Assembly (NCBI GenBank): GCA_046331565.1
Contig: JAXLQP010000002.1
Location: 1,865,557 to 1,929,556 of the forward strand
Length of the DNA stretch: 64,000 nucleotides
DNA from: DASRDU01 sp046331565
Lineage (GTDB): Bacteria > Acidobacteriota > Blastocatellia > RBC074
Reading direction: 5' to 3'
In this document: piece by piece, positions 16,746 to 24,893 of the stretch
Layout of the letters: each line of letters opens with the position of its first letter
Numbering within the stretch: position 1 is the stretch's first letter
Program-made: the position numbers and the translations under genes
Notes under the pieces: generated by a model
The model's database searches: none
Seen by the model: only the letters and a program-made list of their open reading frames with translations
Told to the model about the DNA's origin: nothing

Positions 16746-17297
16746 CTATCTTCCGGATGCACCGCTCACAAAATTCGGAGTTGCTTCAGCCAGTGCGTTA
16801 ACAGCCAGGCAAAGCTTATCGGCCACACCACATACCACGAACAAAGCCGCCAGTGCGGCGATTGCCCCAATGATCGGGATAAGCGTCAGCACCGAGAGAA
16901 CCGCCAGTGCCTGAAAGGCCCCTTTCGTCAGCCGTCTGACAGGGAGGTTGGTGCGCTCAAGATACGAGTTGTATTCATCGGCAAATCCGGGAATTGCCCG
17001 GAACACCCAGTACCAGTTAAAAATCGGGATGAACAGAAAACCAATTGCCTGTCCAGGCTTGGTTCGCGTGACCCCGTCCTGAATGCAGCCCCACGCTTTA
17101 TAAAGTAAAACCAGAAACACGATATCCGCATAAACCAATAAAAGGACTCCTGCTGCCAGTAATACCGCCGGAGTGGGATCAGCCGGGCTGACAGAAGAAG
17201 TAAATGCCCCGATAAAGACAAGCATGACTCCCAGGAGAAGGCCGCCTGCTATCGAACCATCAAAAAAGCCTGAAGATACTTTCTTCACGTTCTTCAT
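16746..17297 (-). CDS. Multi-pass membrane protein of unknown function
   Basis: The product has 183 residues and about four transmembrane segments (about 15-33, 42-65, 86-100 and 128-155). The central 'GFLFIPIFNWYWVFRAIPGFADEYN' stretch resembles a motif I recall in several uncharacterised bacterial membrane proteins, but no function follows from it. The ribosome-binding site is GGAGG. The gene lies 48 bp after the upstream exported-protein gene and 32 bp before the next membrane-protein gene, inside the four-gene unit. Confidence 0.72.
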   Translation of the reverse strand: MKNVKKVSSGFFDGSIAGGLLLGVMLVFIGAFTSSVSPADPTPAVLLAAGVLLLVYADIVFLVLLYKAWGCIQDGVTRTKPGQAIGFLFIPIFNWYWVFRAIPGFADEYNSYLERTNLPVRRLTKGAFQALAVLSVLTLIPIIGAIAALAALFVVCGVADKLCLAVNALAEATPNFVSGASGR

Positions 17298-17345
17298 CAG
17301 CGCCTCCGTGCAATACTGGTGCGAACTCAGTTAATGCGGATTGTT

Positions 17346-17930
17346 TCAGCGGGCCTTCTGCGCAAGTTTCTGCAATTCCCCTGACTGCCTCATCGCTTGG
17401 GCTGACTTGTCAGCCAAGTCTTTTCGGATCGCCTCAAGCATCTTTCGCTGATGTTTGCCGCCGGTGAAAAGATTTCCCATCTTTTCTTTGGCATTGCCTT
17501 CGACTGTCTGAACCCAGCAGACCTTCCCGGTTTCATCAGTGGCTGTCCATTCAACCAGCAGGACCATCTTTCGTTTGCCAAAAGCGGTGGCAGTCATGGT
17601 GGCTTCCAGATCAACGAGTTTCGGCGTCAGGATAAGTCGGCCTGGCGCACTTCCCTTTTCCGGCGGAGTTTCGACGCGCGTGTATTTCTCAAAGACCTGC
17701 TGCACCGCCGACTCGGCGGCAGGGCATAACAGTTCTTTCATGTCGAACTTCTCCGTTTTGACCATCAGGTTTCCCTTCTTCGTTTTGACTGAACATTGTT
17801 CCGGCGTTAAGACCAGGATGGCTTCAAGCGCGTACCGGCCATCTGCGGTCTGTTTTGCCGGAGCAGACTCCTGCGGTGGAAATGTCGCCAGACAACAGGC
17901 CGCGACTACAAACGAGAGCATGCTTTTCAT
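17346..17930 (-). CDS. Exported protein of unknown function, possible lipoprotein
   Basis: The product has 194 residues. A short N-terminal hydrophobic signal ends in VAACC, which could be a lipobox (lipidated Cys at 12) or a plain signal peptide. The mature part is a small alpha/beta domain with a Lys-rich C-terminal helix. It contains a 'LILTPKLVDLEATMTATAFG' strand pair and 'VLLVEWTATDETGKVCW', reminiscent of outer-membrane-associated lipoproteins that bind a partner; this is inference. The ribosome-binding site is GGGAGG. The gene starts 12 bp after the stop of the preceding exported-protein gene, so the two are tightly coupled. Confidence 0.72.
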   Translation of the reverse strand: MKSMLSFVVAACCLATFPPQESAPAKQTADGRYALEAILVLTPEQCSVKTKKGNLMVKTEKFDMKELLCPAAESAVQQVFEKYTRVETPPEKGSAPGRLILTPKLVDLEATMTATAFGKRKMVLLVEWTATDETGKVCWVQTVEGNAKEKMGNLFTGGKHQRKMLEAIRKDLADKSAQAMRQSGELQKLAQKAR

Positions 17931-17942
17931 GAAAATGCCTCC

Positions 17943-18611
17943 CTACTTTTTGTTGCCGCCACCAGGAATATCCAGTTCAAAAGTGAAAACAAATTCGTCA
18001 GGGCGATCAGCCAGAGTGAGTGCGATATTCAGCGCGACCTTGCGCTGCTCGGTGGCTGGCTTTCCGACTGGCACATAGAGAAAACCGCTGCCTGTTTTGC
18101 CGGGGCTGATGGTTTGGCTTCGCAGTTCCCTGACGAGGATGTTCTGCTTGACCTGGCTGGCGGCAGCAATCATCTTCAGCCCGATAAACATCATCGGAAC
18201 CGAGCCTCCCAGCACTGTGCCGGTTGCCATTGCCACACCGGCCACAGCCGCTACTGACTGACCGGCCTTTGACCCGACGACAGGAGAACCGGCAGAGCCG
18301 CCTTTGATCTGACTGTCTCCAATGTGGTAGGTGATCTGATCTCTGAGCAGCAGCAGGCCGCTGTCTGCCGCTTCGTTTTCCAGAACGACCAGCACCGGAA
18401 GAAAACCCTGCGACTCGAATTTAGTCCCGAAGTATTTCTTCTGCATATCTCCGTCACTGACCGGCTCAATGGCGATGCTGATTCCGCTCCGCGTCTGACA
18501 GGACGCATACTGCGATGCGCGCTGAACCGGGTATTCAGGAAATTTGTCGGCGGCAGCCACTACGCTCAACAGAAGCAACAGCGAACCTGCCCGTCTGAAG
18601 CCGCGACGCAT
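17943..18611 (-). CDS. Exported protein of unknown function, first gene of envelope operon
   Basis: The product has 222 residues with an N-terminal signal (RRAGSLLLLLSVVAAADK). A central Gly/Ala/Val-rich hydrophobic stretch ('VAAVAGVAMATGTVLGGSVPMMFIGLKMIAAA', about residues 118-150) could be a membrane hairpin. The C-terminal part is beta-rich ('GSGFLYVPVGKP', 'FVFTFELDIPGG'). The ribosome-binding site is GGAGG. It is first in the four-gene unit 18611-16345. I do not recognise it; the layout suggests a small envelope assembly. Confidence 0.72.
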   Translation of the reverse strand: MRRGFRRAGSLLLLLSVVAAADKFPEYPVQRASQYASCQTRSGISIAIEPVSDGDMQKKYFGTKFESQGFLPVLVVLENEAADSGLLLLRDQITYHIGDSQIKGGSAGSPVVGSKAGQSVAAVAGVAMATGTVLGGSVPMMFIGLKMIAAASQVKQNILVRELRSQTISPGKTGSGFLYVPVGKPATEQRKVALNIALTLADRPDEFVFTFELDIPGGGNKK

Positions 18612-18832
18612 AGCATCCTCCGGATCTGAAAGCCTGTAATTATTTCAGGAATGACATCCAGCAAATGATGTCTCTGAACAGAACACGGCGACGACTTCTG
18701 CCAGCCCTGTTCAATCAGACGCTTTGTTTCTGGAATTTGTGTGACGCTGCGATTATGGAACCGGCGGGATAAGAGACAAGCGCGCTTTCACTCTGATTTG
18801 CGGCGGGAATTACTCATTTTCGCTGAGTAGTT

Positions 18833-19528
18833 TTACTTATCGGCTTCGCTGCTGATGAGCAGTTCCGTTTTGTGTTCGATGGCGAATTTGAGCAGGTGAT
18901 TGTGGCCTTTGAGGTTGAGTTTGCCGCGCAGGTGGTTCAGATGGTTTTCGACTGTCCGGTGAGAAAGCGTCATCGCGGCGGCGATTTCTCTGGCGGTCAG
19001 GGCTTCGGCAAGCAGCAGCAGGATGCGGCGTTCCTGGCGACTCAGTTCATTCAATGCCGGATACTGCTGCTCAAGGGTCTGCGCGCGATGATGCAGGTCA
19101 ACCATATACGGGGTCAGTCTGCCGCTGAAGTAACGCTGACCGGCAGCCACCGCCCTGAGGCCGTCCAAGATTTCAGAGGAAGAGCCTGATTTGAGGACGA
19201 ACCCGGCGGCTTTCAGTTCCAGCGCGCGATGGACGAATTCACGCAGCAGGGCTTCGGAATAGTCCTGCCCGGACATAAAAATCACTTTGACGGGCCACTT
19301 GCGCGCCTGCATCTCACGCGCCACTTCAAAGCCGTCATCGGGGCGGCCCATGCTGATGTCGAGCAGGGCGATGTCGGGTTGATGCCGTTCGATCAGCGCC
19401 AGAGCTTCAGCGCCGTTTTTCGCTTCGGCCAGCAGGCTGATGGATGATTCCCTCATCAGCAGACTGTGCAGAGCTTCGCGCATCACGGGATGATCTTCGG
19501 CAAGAACGATGCGGATCGGATCATTCAT
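18833..19528 (-). CDS. NarL/LuxR-family response regulator
   Basis: The product has 231 residues. The receiver domain has the acidic pocket E11/D12 ('VLAEDHPVM'), phospho-acceptor D57 ('IALLDISMG'), Ser in 'VIFMSGQD' and Lys in 'VLKSGSS'. It is followed by a C-terminal LuxR helix-turn-helix ('LSRQERRILLLLAEALTAREIAAAMTLSHRTVENHLNHLRGKL'). It overlaps the sensor-kinase stop by 4 bp (ATGA), so the pair is translationally coupled and forms a cognate two-component system. Target genes cannot be deduced here. Confidence 0.95.
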   Translation of the reverse strand: MNDPIRIVLAEDHPVMREALHSLLMRESSISLLAEAKNGAEALALIERHQPDIALLDISMGRPDDGFEVAREMQARKWPVKVIFMSGQDYSEALLREFVHRALELKAAGFVLKSGSSSEILDGLRAVAAGQRYFSGRLTPYMVDLHHRAQTLEQQYPALNELSRQERRILLLLAEALTAREIAAAMTLSHRTVENHLNHLRGKLNLKGHNHLLKFAIEHKTELLISSEADK

Positions 19529-22500
19529 GGCTTTCTCTCCGGTTGAGTGATGATCACGGTGACAGTTATTCCCTGTCCGGGCATCGAGCGAATTTCGGCT
19601 TTGCCGCCGAGCAGGCGCGCGCGTTCGGTGATGCCGGACAGGCCCAGACCAGGATCGGTTCCGGCAACACCGCTCAAATCGCAGCCCTGGCCGTTATCGC
19701 TGATTTCAATCTTTACCGTTCCGGCTTCGCGCCGGACGATGACCAGCGCTTCGGTGGCCTGTGAATGACTGATGATGTTGTTGAGGCTTTCCTGCACGAT
19801 GCGGTAAAGATGCACTCTGCCGTCATCGTCAAAGGCTGAATCAATCTGATCGAGCACGCGGGTGAATTCAATCGCGGACAGGCGGTTGAAGCGGTCAATC
19901 AATGCGTCAAGCGCGCGCGTCAGGCCGAACCGGTCAATTTCAGGCGGGCGCAGGTTGTGAGCTACCAGGCGCAATTCAGCAGCCGCGTCTCCGGCCACTG
20001 CCGCAATGCGGGCAAAATGCTCTGTGGCAAGTTCGTCATCATCGGCAGTGGCCAGCCCGTCCAGCGCATAATGGCTGATCAGGTTGACAAGCTGCCCGGC
20101 GCTGTCGTGCAACTCACCGGCCAGGCGCTGGCGATCACGCTCCTGCGCGTCAATCAACTGACGCGCATAGCTGTCGCGCAGAGACTGCTCACGACTGAAG
20201 CGCGCCTGCCGTCGCTCGAACGCCAGCAAGATCAGAGCCAGAGCGGCAATCACGATGCCTGCGCTGAACCACCACGTCTGCCAGAATGACGGCAGCACTT
20301 CGAGGCGCAAACTGGCGCCGCTCGTGTTCCAGATGCCGTCACTGTTGGCGGCCAGCACAGTAAAGGTGTAACTGCCCGGCGGCAGATGGCTGTAATAAGC
20401 GGCGCGGCGGCTGCCGACTTCAATCCAGTCCGGGTCTATGCCGGTCAGCCGATACCTGAAACGCTGTTGCGCAGGTCGAATAAAACTCAGTCCCTGATAA
20501 CGGATTTCGAGGCTGCCATTCTGCTCCGGCGCAATCGTGATGACCTCACCTGGCGGAACTGTTTTGTTGTTCAGGCGGCACTGCTCAATGACGACTGGCG
20601 GCGGGTGCTGATTGAGTTCAAGCCGCAACGGATCAATGACGGCGGCCCCGCGCGCCGTGGAAAACCAGAGCCTGCCGTCACGCGCCTTCCAGCCCGCAGG
20701 CTGGCGACCGCCGTTGCATTCAGCATCCAGCAGTCCGTCCGCTTTGCCATAAGCAATCGTGGTAATGGCGTGAATGCGGCCTTCGGCAAAATCATTAAGT
20801 TCCTGTCGCCTGACCCGGTAAATGCCCCGGTTGCAGCTCATCCAGAACGAGCCGTCTTCGTCTTCGAGAATCTGAAACACGCCGTTGTCGAACAGTCCGT
20901 CTTTCGTCGTGTAACTGGTCAGGCGGCCATCCCTGAAGCGGCTCAGCCCGCCATCATAAGTGCCGATCCAGAGCGTGCCTTGAGCATCCTGATACAGCGT
21001 GCGGATGTGATTGCTGGCCAGCCCGTCGCGTTCGGTATAAGAAGTGAACTGCCCTTCAGCCAGGCGGCTGAGTCCGCCCCAGGTGCCGATCCACAGCGCG
21101 CCGCGATCTTCCAGAATCGCTTTGATTTCATTTCCGGCCAGACCATCGGCGGTGGTGTAGCGCGTAAAGCGGCCAGCCTCGTATCTGACCAGCCCGAAAT
21201 TTGTGCCGAACCAGAACTGCCCGGCCTGATCCTGATGAATGGCCCACACTCCGCCGCGAAACAGACCAGCCGGAGCAGGCAGCGCGCGCAACCGGGCGGA
21301 GCGGCGACAACCCGGCGCAACTGGCTGATCGAAACGAAACGCCCCTGTCGCCGTCCCGATCCAGATTCTGCCGTCGCGGTCTTCATAAAGCGCCGTGATG
21401 TTGTCGGCATCAATGCTGCCCTTCATCCGGTAGCGAGTCGCGCAACCATCCTTGTACCGGGTCACGCCCTGGCCCCACGTCCCGAACCAGAGTTGCCCGG
21501 CGCGGTCTTCGTAAATGGAATAGACGTTGTCAGACGACAGACCATCCTGCCGGGTCAGCACACTGATGACTGTCTCTCGCACCCGATAAAGTCCTTCATT
21601 GGTGCCAATCCAGAAATTACCCTCGCGGTCTTCGTAAAAGGTCTGAACAGAAAAACCATGAATGGCAGGAGCAGAGTTGAATTGCGTCAGTTGATCATCG
21701 CTGAACCGGCGCAACCAGCTTCCGGCATCTGACAGCCAGATATTTCCCCGGCGGTCTTCAGTGGCCAGAAAGGGCAGCCGCGTTCCGGCCTGCACCGGGT
21801 AAGCGGTGAAACGCCCGTCTTTCAGGCGCACAAGCCCGGCATCGTCAGTGCTGATCCAGATGACGCCGTGCTGATCTTCAAATAATGATCTGATGCTGAG
21901 GCTCGGCAGCCCTGACTGAGGCGAGTAAGTGGTCACGCGGCCCTGCCGGTAAACAGACAGGCGGCGGCTGTTGAGCCGGGCCAGCAGGTTCTGTTCAAAG
22001 CCTCTGTCATCCGCCTGCTGAGGCATCAGGTCTGCGATGGCACAGGTAATGACCCAGCCGTTGCGCCACTCTGCGATGCCCTCGCGCGCAACGACGCGGA
22101 GGTTGCCTGCGGCATCTTCCTCAAGCCGCACAATGATCAACGGCGGCAGACCTTCCTGCGGAGTGTAAGTCGTAAAGACGCCCGCCTGATATTTAACCAG
22201 CCAGCCTTCATCCGTCACAGCCCAGAGCGTGCCGTGACGATCTTCAAAAAGCTGATCGAAGCGATTACTGCCAATCCCTTTCGTATTCCCTTTATTGAAA
22301 ACAGTGAATTGCAGACCGTCAAACCGCACCAGCCCGTCAAAGGTCGCCAGCCACAAATAACCATCCCGCGACTGCCGAATCGCTTTGATCGTGTTCTGCG
22401 GCAGGCCATCATCAGTTGTCCAGTGATTGAACTGATACCGCGACGGCGCGGCAGCAACGACGCACACCATCAGCCAGCCTGCCAGTAACACTGCGCAGGC

Positions 22501-22539
22501 GCGCATCAGCCATTCAGGTTGAGACGGAAAGGCGCGCAT
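19525..22539 (-). CDS. Reg_prop beta-propeller sensor histidine kinase
   Basis: The product has 1004 residues. An ATG one codon inside a GTG is taken as start. An N-terminal signal/anchor is followed by about twelve propeller blades of the Reg_prop type ('EDRxGxLWxGTxxGxxR' forms, e.g. 'EDREGNFWIGTNEGLYRV'), predicted periplasmic. Next come a Y_Y_Y domain ('YRLTGIDPDWIEVGSRRAAYYSHLPPGSYTFTV'), one transmembrane helix ('WFSAGIVIAALALILLAF'), a HisKA_3 domain with the phosphorylatable His in 'RQRLAGELHDSAGQ', and an HATPase domain ('DNGQGCDLS', 'GLGLSGITERARLLGG'). Such kinases often sense polysaccharide fragments in Bacteroidetes; the ligand here is unknown. It lies 36 bp downstream of an S9-type peptidase gene on the same strand. 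Confidence 0.93.
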   Translation of the reverse strand: MRAFPSQPEWLMRACAVLLAGWLMVCVVAAAPSRYQFNHWTTDDGLPQNTIKAIRQSRDGYLWLATFDGLVRFDGLQFTVFNKGNTKGIGSNRFDQLFEDRHGTLWAVTDEGWLVKYQAGVFTTYTPQEGLPPLIIVRLEEDAAGNLRVVAREGIAEWRNGWVITCAIADLMPQQADDRGFEQNLLARLNSRRLSVYRQGRVTTYSPQSGLPSLSIRSLFEDQHGVIWISTDDAGLVRLKDGRFTAYPVQAGTRLPFLATEDRRGNIWLSDAGSWLRRFSDDQLTQFNSAPAIHGFSVQTFYEDREGNFWIGTNEGLYRVRETVISVLTRQDGLSSDNVYSIYEDRAGQLWFGTWGQGVTRYKDGCATRYRMKGSIDADNITALYEDRDGRIWIGTATGAFRFDQPVAPGCRRSARLRALPAPAGLFRGGVWAIHQDQAGQFWFGTNFGLVRYEAGRFTRYTTADGLAGNEIKAILEDRGALWIGTWGGLSRLAEGQFTSYTERDGLASNHIRTLYQDAQGTLWIGTYDGGLSRFRDGRLTSYTTKDGLFDNGVFQILEDEDGSFWMSCNRGIYRVRRQELNDFAEGRIHAITTIAYGKADGLLDAECNGGRQPAGWKARDGRLWFSTARGAAVIDPLRLELNQHPPPVVIEQCRLNNKTVPPGEVITIAPEQNGSLEIRYQGLSFIRPAQQRFRYRLTGIDPDWIEVGSRRAAYYSHLPPGSYTFTVLAANSDGIWNTSGASLRLEVLPSFWQTWWFSAGIVIAALALILLAFERRQARFSREQSLRDSYARQLIDAQERDRQRLAGELHDSAGQLVNLISHYALDGLATADDDELATEHFARIAAVAGDAAAELRLVAHNLRPPEIDRFGLTRALDALIDRFNRLSAIEFTRVLDQIDSAFDDDGRVHLYRIVQESLNNIISHSQATEALVIVRREAGTVKIEISDNGQGCDLSGVAGTDPGLGLSGITERARLLGGKAEIRSMPGQGITVTVIITQPERKP

Positions 22540-22575
22540 CACCAGCCCACCTGATGAACTGTGATTGTCTGGCTG

Positions 22576-23631
22576 TTATTTCACCGGATTCGGCGGCTTC
22601 AGATATCCGGCCAGAAAACGCCAGATTTCAGCCCGCGATTCCTTTGCGAGCTTTGTGTCTATCCGGTTGAAGGCGTGGCCGCCCGGCGCATTCTGATAGA
22701 TTTTTGATTCGAACTTTTTGCCTGCCGCCTTGAGCGCCGTCATCAGATGCTCGACTTCCAGCACATTCACGTCCTCATCGTTCGTGTTGGTGTGAATGAG
22801 CAGCGGCGTTTGCAGCTTGTCGGCATTCCACGCGGGCGAGCGGCGCTTGTATTCGTTGACGTTGTCTTCGGCTGATTTGCCCAGGTGATAGGGCGCTGAA
22901 TAAAGATCGCGGTAGCTCTGACTCTTGTACCCCATCCGCGCCACAAGGTCACTGACCGGGACACCGGCATAGGCGACCTTGTAATCCTGCGGGTGATTGA
23001 AGATGTTCCAGAGCGTAATCATTCCGCCGTGACTCCAGCCGATGATGCCGACGCGCTCAGGGTCAATTTCAGGATGGTTTTCAATCATCCACTGTTTGCC
23101 TGCATACACGTCATCGTTTTCCAGCCCGCCGTAATCAATCAGCCGCCAGAATTCGCGTCCGTATCCGGTGCTGCCGCGATAGTCAGGCGCAATCACCGCG
23201 TAGCCCTGCTCAATGAGTTCACGCACGATATGCGCGTTGCTCGTATTGAAATCGCCATGCACTCCGCCGTGAACGAACACGATCAGCGGAATCTTTCCTG
23301 AATGTTTTTTCGGAACGAACGTGTAGGCATTGACGATGACCGGATTGCCCGCGCCCTGTCCGGTCGGATTCGGAATCACACGCGGCGGCGGGCCGGTATA
23401 CTTCACCTTGTCAATCTCGGCTATGTCACCGAGCTGCTGATAAAACATCAGGTCATCAATCTGTTTGTTGAGCCGCTGTTCCATAAAGCTCAGCCGCTCT
23501 TCAAGCGCGCGCATGCGCTGCTGCGCCGGGTCTTCCTGCGTCCGGCCTTCAGGCTGCTGCGCCAGGGCAGTCAGCGTCAGCAGTGAAATCACTATGAACA
23601 GGGTGAACAGGTGCTGAGGTCGAATTGGCAT
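22576..23631 (-). CDS. S9-type prolyl-oligopeptidase-like alpha/beta hydrolase, exported
   Basis: The start chosen (MPIRPQHLF...) gives a proper signal peptide (LFTLFIVISLLTLTALA); the longer frame has no support. The 351-residue protein has a short coiled region (about 30-65) and then a C-terminal S9 peptidase domain. The catalytic set is visible: Ser in GWSHGG, Asp in the 'HTNTNDEDV' segment, and His in 'GGHAF'. There is no N-terminal propeller, so it is shorter than classical prolyl oligopeptidases and may be a dipeptidyl peptidase-like or esterase-like hydrolase. Neighbours on the same strand are the EamA transporter upstream (40 bp) and the sensor kinase downstream. Confidence 0.85.
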   Translation of the reverse strand: MPIRPQHLFTLFIVISLLTLTALAQQPEGRTQEDPAQQRMRALEERLSFMEQRLNKQIDDLMFYQQLGDIAEIDKVKYTGPPPRVIPNPTGQGAGNPVIVNAYTFVPKKHSGKIPLIVFVHGGVHGDFNTSNAHIVRELIEQGYAVIAPDYRGSTGYGREFWRLIDYGGLENDDVYAGKQWMIENHPEIDPERVGIIGWSHGGMITLWNIFNHPQDYKVAYAGVPVSDLVARMGYKSQSYRDLYSAPYHLGKSAEDNVNEYKRRSPAWNADKLQTPLLIHTNTNDEDVNVLEVEHLMTALKAAGKKFESKIYQNAPGGHAFNRIDTKLAKESRAEIWRFLAGYLKPPNPVK

Positions 23632-23671
23632 AGGACAGGCTCCGAAGAATGTTATCTGAATTATCAGGATG

Positions 23672-24610
23672 TCAGTGCTTCTCTGCCACTGCTTCAGCGG
23701 GCAGCGCATCAGCGGCAGACCAGCGCGTCAACACGGCATCAAAGGCGATGCCCGACATAATCAGCGCGAGTGACAGAACCGTGCGCCACCCGACCGGCTC
23801 ATTGAGCAGCAGCCAGCCGAGCAGCACCGCAATCGCAGGCACGATGTAATCATAAAGCGAAACCGTAATCGTGCTGAGCCGCGAGAGCGAAAAGACGTAA
23901 GCCGAATAGGCTCCGAGTGAACCGAAGATGGTCAGAAACGCAAAGGCCGCCAGGGTGCGCGGCGTGAATGAGAAATGCGAAACCTCGCCGCTGACGAGTC
24001 CGAGCAGCGAGAGGACTGTGCCTCCGGCGAGCATCTGAATCGCTGAAGCCGCAAACGGGCGCGCCTCGAACGATCCGTACTTTGACCAGACTGAACCGAT
24101 GCTCCAGGCAATGCCCGCGACCTGCAACGCCGCGACTCCGGCAAAGAACATCGGTTCAAACGACTGCGCGCCAAATCGCGGCGCAACGAGCAGCAGCACG
24201 CCGACAAAACCAGTAGCGATGCCCGCCAGTTTCGGCGCGGTGATCTGCTGATGATTGCCGCGCAGCGATTCGATCAGCACCATCCAGAACGGCCCGGTTG
24301 AAAGCAGCAGCGCCGTCCAGCCGCTCGTGATGTAATGCTCGGCCCACACCACCGCGCACGCGCCCAGACCGATCATCATTGTCCCTATCATCGCGTGCCG
24401 CGACCATTCAGACCGGCGGCGCGGCAGCTTCTGTTTTGTCAGCAGACAAAAGAGCATCAGCACCGCGCCCGCAATCGCGTAACGCAACCCGGTGAGCAGC
24501 AGCGTCGGAATCGTTTCAAGCGCGACGCGAATCGCCAGAAAATTACTGCCCCAGCAGAGGCTGGTCACAGCGAAGGCCAGATATGCCGGAGCTTTGCGAT
24601 GTTCAGTCAT
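23672..24610 (-). CDS. EamA/DMT-family transporter
   Basis: The product has 312 residues and ten predicted transmembrane segments in two homologous EamA halves ('LCWGSNFLAIRVALETIPTLLLTGLRYAIAGAVLMLF', and later 'LSTITVSLYDYIVPAIAVLLGWLLLNEP'). This is typical of drug/metabolite exporters. The substrate is unknown. It is the first of four same-strand genes leading to the two-component system. Upstream lies the nested palindrome region 24625-24883. Confidence 0.92.
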   Translation of the reverse strand: MTEHRKAPAYLAFAVTSLCWGSNFLAIRVALETIPTLLLTGLRYAIAGAVLMLFCLLTKQKLPRRRSEWSRHAMIGTMMIGLGACAVVWAEHYITSGWTALLLSTGPFWMVLIESLRGNHQQITAPKLAGIATGFVGVLLLVAPRFGAQSFEPMFFAGVAALQVAGIAWSIGSVWSKYGSFEARPFAASAIQMLAGGTVLSLLGLVSGEVSHFSFTPRTLAAFAFLTIFGSLGAYSAYVFSLSRLSTITVSLYDYIVPAIAVLLGWLLLNEPVGWRTVLSLALIMSGIAFDAVLTRWSAADALPAEAVAEKH

Positions 24611-24624
24611 TCAATCCAGTCAGA

Positions 24625-24883
24625 CCTGATGCCTGATGCCTGAGACCTGATTCCTGTTTTCATAAGAGCATTAGATCGGATTTCAGACTGGTGTACGGAA
24701 ACAACCAGTGTGGCGCGATTTGCCAAAATCGCGTGGCATCCGCAATCGGCCCGTGACGTAAGCCGCGCGATTCTGGCAAATCGCGCCACACTTCCCGTTT
24801 ACGCAATTGAAATCTGATCTGGTTTTCATTACAGCTTTTCAGAAAATCAGGAATCAGTTTTCAGGAATCAGGAATCAGTCAGG
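24625..24883. repeat. Outer palindrome of 'CCTGATTCCTG' phrases, interrupted by another element
   Basis: The left part (24625-24656) is repeats of CCTGATGCCTGA...CCTGATTCCTG, and the right part (24846-24883) is its complement (CAGGAATCAG...). Between them lies the 148-bp inverted-repeat element at 24673-24820. The octamer GTTTTCAT occurs at both junctions (24656-24663 and 24822-24829), as expected if the inner element was inserted with a short target duplication. Confidence 0.7.
24673..24820. mobile_element. MITE-like inverted-repeat element, copy 1
   Basis: This 148-bp non-coding element has long terminal inverted repeats. The core arms 24708-24737 and 24762-24791 match at 28 of 30 positions (GTGTGGCGCGATTTGCCA...), and weaker similarity continues outward to AGATC/GATCT at the ends. 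A second copy with the same arms, flanks and central spacer is at 38083-38222, and a half-copy is at 32205-32260. No coding capacity is present. Confidence 0.8.
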
Positions 24884-24893
24884 GTGTTACGGT

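Noticed and set aside
20386..21732. Long plus-strand open frame (about 448 codons) opposite the sensor-kinase gene
   Set aside because: It is antisense to a clear multi-domain protein, is rich in Arg/Pro/Ala like a codon shadow, and has no ribosome-binding site or domain.
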